Part shown: positions 7,463 through 8,577 of the stretch, one piece after another
Numbering within the stretch: position 1 is the first letter of the stretch
Layout: each line of letters opens with the position of its first letter
DNA from: an uncultured Clostridia bacterium
GTDB taxonomy: Bacteria > Bacillota > Clostridia > TANB77 > CAG-508
Assembly: GCA_944386375.1 (NCBI GenBank)
Contig: CALXAW010000055.1
Location: forward strand, 1 to 8,577
Direction: 5' to 3'
DNA: 8,577 bases
Translations under genes and position numbers: made by a program
Notes under the pieces: model-generated
Seen by the model: only the letters and a program-made list of their open reading frames with translations
The model's database searches: none
Told to the model about the DNA's origin: nothing

Positions 7463-7490
7463 GCATTTTTCATCGACAAAATTTGACAAA
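7455..7490. repeat. Operator-like inverted repeat overlapping the - strand -35
   Basis: TTTGTCAA (7455-7462) and TTGACAAA (7483-7490) form a perfect 8-bp inverted repeat with a 20-bp spacer. A third related GACAAA lies at 7475-7480. The left arm covers the -35 of the VirB4-unit promoter, a position suited to repression. No regulator can be assigned. Confidence 0.45.
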
Positions 7491-7510
7491 TTCCAATGTT
7501 TTAAATTTCT

Positions 7511-7524
7511 ACAAATAAATTTGT
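7511..7524. repeat. 14-bp palindrome at the + strand promoter
   Basis: ACAAAT-AA-ATTTGT is a perfect palindrome whose right half overlaps the -35 (7521-7526) of the + strand gene. It could be an operator, but AT-rich DNA yields such palindromes by chance. Confidence 0.35.
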
Positions 7525-7549
7525 GTTAGTCTACATAATATGATATAAT
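7521..7549 (+). promoter_or_regulatory. Extended -10 promoter of the alpha-CTD-like gene
   Basis: A perfect TATAAT (7544-7549) is preceded by TGA, an extended -10. The -35 TTGTGT (7521-7526) is weak and the spacer is 17 bp. Transcription would start near 7556, giving a leader of about 64 nt. The leader contains a weak hairpin (AAGTAG 7558-7563 with CTACTT 7578-7583) and the left arm of the 13-bp inverted repeat. Confidence 0.72.
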
Positions 7550-7590
7550 TATTATATAAGTAGCATTACTACTAAATCTACTTTTAAAAA

Positions 7591-7603
7591 TTGACCATCA
7601 TAT
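7591..7603 (+). repeat. Left arm of the 13-bp inverted repeat flanking the + gene
   Basis: TTGACCATCATAT lies in the leader, ending one base before the AGGAGG ribosome binding site (7605-7610). It is exactly complementary to 8103-8115 beyond the end of the same gene. Four of its 13 bases are G/C, so chance identity in this AT-rich DNA is improbable. Confidence 0.8.
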
Positions 7604-7619
7604 TAGGAGGATATAACTA

Positions 7620-8108
7620 ATGAAATATGAAGAAGAACTTATAATTGATTTGCAAGAAAAAATATCTTCGTTAGAACATAAAGTTTCTCAATTAAAAAAA
7701 GTTATTGCAGAATATGAAAAAATGTATGAAAATTTAAATGCAGTACCTATTATTATAGATACTAATTTAAATTTACAAAGAATTTTTTTAGAGGAAGTTG
7801 ATATAGTTGATGAAAATGGTAATGTAACCTTATCCTCTAATCAGCTTCTAAAACGGGTATTTCATGCTTTAAAGCGTGGTGGATTCCATTATTTGAGTGA
7901 ATTACAAAATAAAAGGCTTAAAGATCTTCTCAATATATACAATATTGGTGAATCTTCCATAGCACTTATTTATTTAATTTGCCAACATTATAATATTACT
8001 ATTATAATGGATGATACATTTTTACCACCTTATAAGCAAAAAAGTTTAAAATCTTGCATTGAAAAGTATGAAAATAGTATAAACTTTAAAAATAATTTTT
8101 TTATATGA
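7620..8108 (+). CDS. Small coiled-coil protein with RNAP alpha-CTD-like domain
   Basis: The 162-residue protein has three parts. Residues 1-40 are a Glu/Lys-rich heptad-like coiled coil (LIIDLQEKISSLEHKVSQL). Residues 41-70 are a linker with beta character (PIIIDTNL; EEVDIVDENGNV). Residues 71-125 resemble the C-terminal domain of RNA polymerase alpha, with an LKRVFHALKRGGF helix, YLSELQ, and a helix-hairpin-helix turn IYNIGESS (106-113) where alpha has its NLG-x-KS turn. That fold binds DNA or protein partners, so a transcription-related role is plausible but inferred. A polar tail follows. ATG follows AGGAGG with 9 nt spacing, and TGA is at 8106-8108. It is divergent from the VirB4/TadZ-like unit, with its own promoter and terminator. 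The rest of RpoA is absent, so it is not polymerase alpha. Confidence 0.85.
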   Translation: MKYEEELIIDLQEKISSLEHKVSQLKKVIAEYEKMYENLNAVPIIIDTNLNLQRIFLEEVDIVDENGNVTLSSNQLLKRVFHALKRGGFHYLSELQNKRLKDLLNIYNIGESSIALIYLICQHYNITIIMDDTFLPPYKQKSLKSCIEKYENSINFKNNFFI

Positions 8109-8115
8109 TGGTCAA
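8103..8115 (+). repeat. Right arm of the 13-bp inverted repeat flanking the + gene
   Basis: ATATGATGGTCAA is the exact reverse complement of 7591-7603. It covers the last sense codon and the TGA stop of the alpha-CTD-like gene and ends where the terminator stem starts. No target-site duplication is evident outside the two arms. Confidence 0.8.
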
Positions 8116-8155
8116 AGGAGCTCCTGTACTTGGAGCTCTTTATTTTAATTTTTTA
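8115..8155 (+). terminator. Intrinsic terminator of the alpha-CTD-like gene
   Basis: AAGGAGCTCC (8115-8124), loop TGTACTT, then GGAGCTCTTT (8132-8141) makes a 10-bp stem with one G-T wobble. A T-rich tract (ATTTTAATTTTTTA) follows. The stem is the most GC-rich spot in this region and begins 6 nt after the stop codon. Confidence 0.9.
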
Positions 8156-8400
8156 TATTAATTTATTTTAATAATTATTTATTACTTATTTTATTTAAAA
8201 TTATTTTTTATATTTTATTTTTTATATTTTATTTAATCTTTTTTATTATTTAACTTGTTTTTTATTTTAAAATAATTATTTTTTATTATTTAATAATTAT
8301 TTTAATTAATTTATTATTTTATTTTTTATTATTTTATTTTATTTAATATTAATTGATTTTTAATTTTAATTTATTAAACATTTTTTTATTTTTATTTCTT
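8142..8400. other. Gene-free tract, about 97% A+T
   Basis: By hand count only seven G/C bases occur in 259 bp, and the + strand is strongly T-biased. Stop codons are frequent in the frames examined, and I see no ribosome binding site. Motifs such as AATAATTATTT recur. It may be decayed coding sequence, a structural spacer, or the product of unchecked mutation bias; the sequence does not decide. Confidence 0.7.
8203..8234. repeat. 14-bp tandem repeat, 2.3 copies
   Basis: ATTTTTTATATTTT occurs at 8203-8216 and 8217-8230, followed by a partial ATTT. The copies are identical. The low complexity of the surroundings makes slippage the simple explanation. Confidence 0.6.
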
Positions 8401-8577
8401 TTTTATCTTTTTATGACTCCATTTTTAGTAAATGAATTTGTTATACATTTTTTATTACTTTGACTTTCTTTTTCGAGTATTTTTTTAGAATTTATATTAC
8501 TGCATCTAAAATTAGTACCCACTTATTTATTTTACTTTTTCACCCTATAATTATTATCTATTATATGTAAACTATTT
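8401..8577. other. No supportable gene at the right edge
   Basis: G/C content rises slightly here. On the - strand a 39-codon stretch free of stops (8406-8522, beginning GTG and ending in TAA at 8403-8405) reads as a Lys/Asn/Ser-rich peptide. It has no ribosome binding site and a TAA directly in front of it. No RNA, terminator or repeat is evident. Confidence 0.5.

Noticed and set aside
7591..8115. Classical insertion sequence delimited by the 13-bp inverted repeat
   Set aside because: No transposase motif in the enclosed gene and no target-site duplication outside the arms; kept only as an open possibility.
8106..8175. TGA read as Trp, extending the alpha-CTD-like protein
   Set aside because: The extension would run through a clear intrinsic terminator hairpin, and Trp codons checked elsewhere in the window are TGG.
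8431..8487. 18-codon + strand ORF for a hydrophobic peptide starting ATGAATTTG
   Set aside because: No Shine-Dalgarno site or promoter; its Phe/Tyr/Leu content follows from T-rich DNA.
8406..8522. 39-codon stop-free stretch on the - strand beginning GTG
   Set aside because: No ribosome binding site, a stop immediately upstream, and no family resemblance; it could at most be a gene remnant.

Overview
The window looks like chromosomal DNA from a very AT-rich Bacillota bacterium, most likely an uncultured clostridial lineage. The reasons are the Clostridia-like GyrA, strong AGGAGG-type ribosome binding sites, proteins rich in Lys, Asn and Ile, and intergenic DNA that is almost pure A+T. The standard genetic code is in use: TAA, TAG and TGA all act as stops here. 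The genus cannot be named from the sequence alone.

Layout from left to right: (1) A + strand tRNA run, Lys(TTT)-Glu(TTC)-Thr(TGT), with all three CCA ends encoded, ends in a strong hairpin terminator. The first base of the Lys gene lies outside the window. (2) A convergent intergenic stretch holds two inverted repeats, one a plausible gyrA terminator. (3) On the - strand there is an intact gyrA with its own promoter and a quinolone-sensitive type QRDR. (4) Upstream of gyrA, also on the - strand, four reading frames appear to form one transcription unit read from about 7.43 kb down to 3.04 kb: a VirB4 N-terminal domain protein, a VirB4 ATPase core, a degenerate TadZ/CpaE-like protein and an unrecognised helical protein. 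(5) A divergent control region with two good sigma-A-type promoters and operator-like repeats separates this unit from (6) a + strand gene for a small coiled-coil protein with an RNA polymerase alpha-CTD-like helix-hairpin-helix domain. A perfect 13-bp inverted repeat brackets this gene, and a clean terminator follows it. (7) The last 0.45 kb shows no gene, and 259 bp of it contain only seven G/C bases by hand count.

The most interesting part is the VirB4/TadZ-like unit. VirB4 ATPases normally power type IV secretion or conjugation, and TadZ/CpaE proteins normally position Tad pili. Here a VirB4 and a TadZ-like protein abut (TAAATG) with no relaxase, coupling protein, channel protein or Tad ATPase in view. 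The VirB4 is split by a single in-frame TAA, and the downstream half has no ATG and no properly spaced ribosome binding site near its start. The TadZ-like protein has lost its Walker A serine/threonine and its key aspartates and is about 54% Asn+Lys+Ile. The divergent alpha-CTD-like protein is a candidate regulator or partner, but that is inferred from gene arrangement only.
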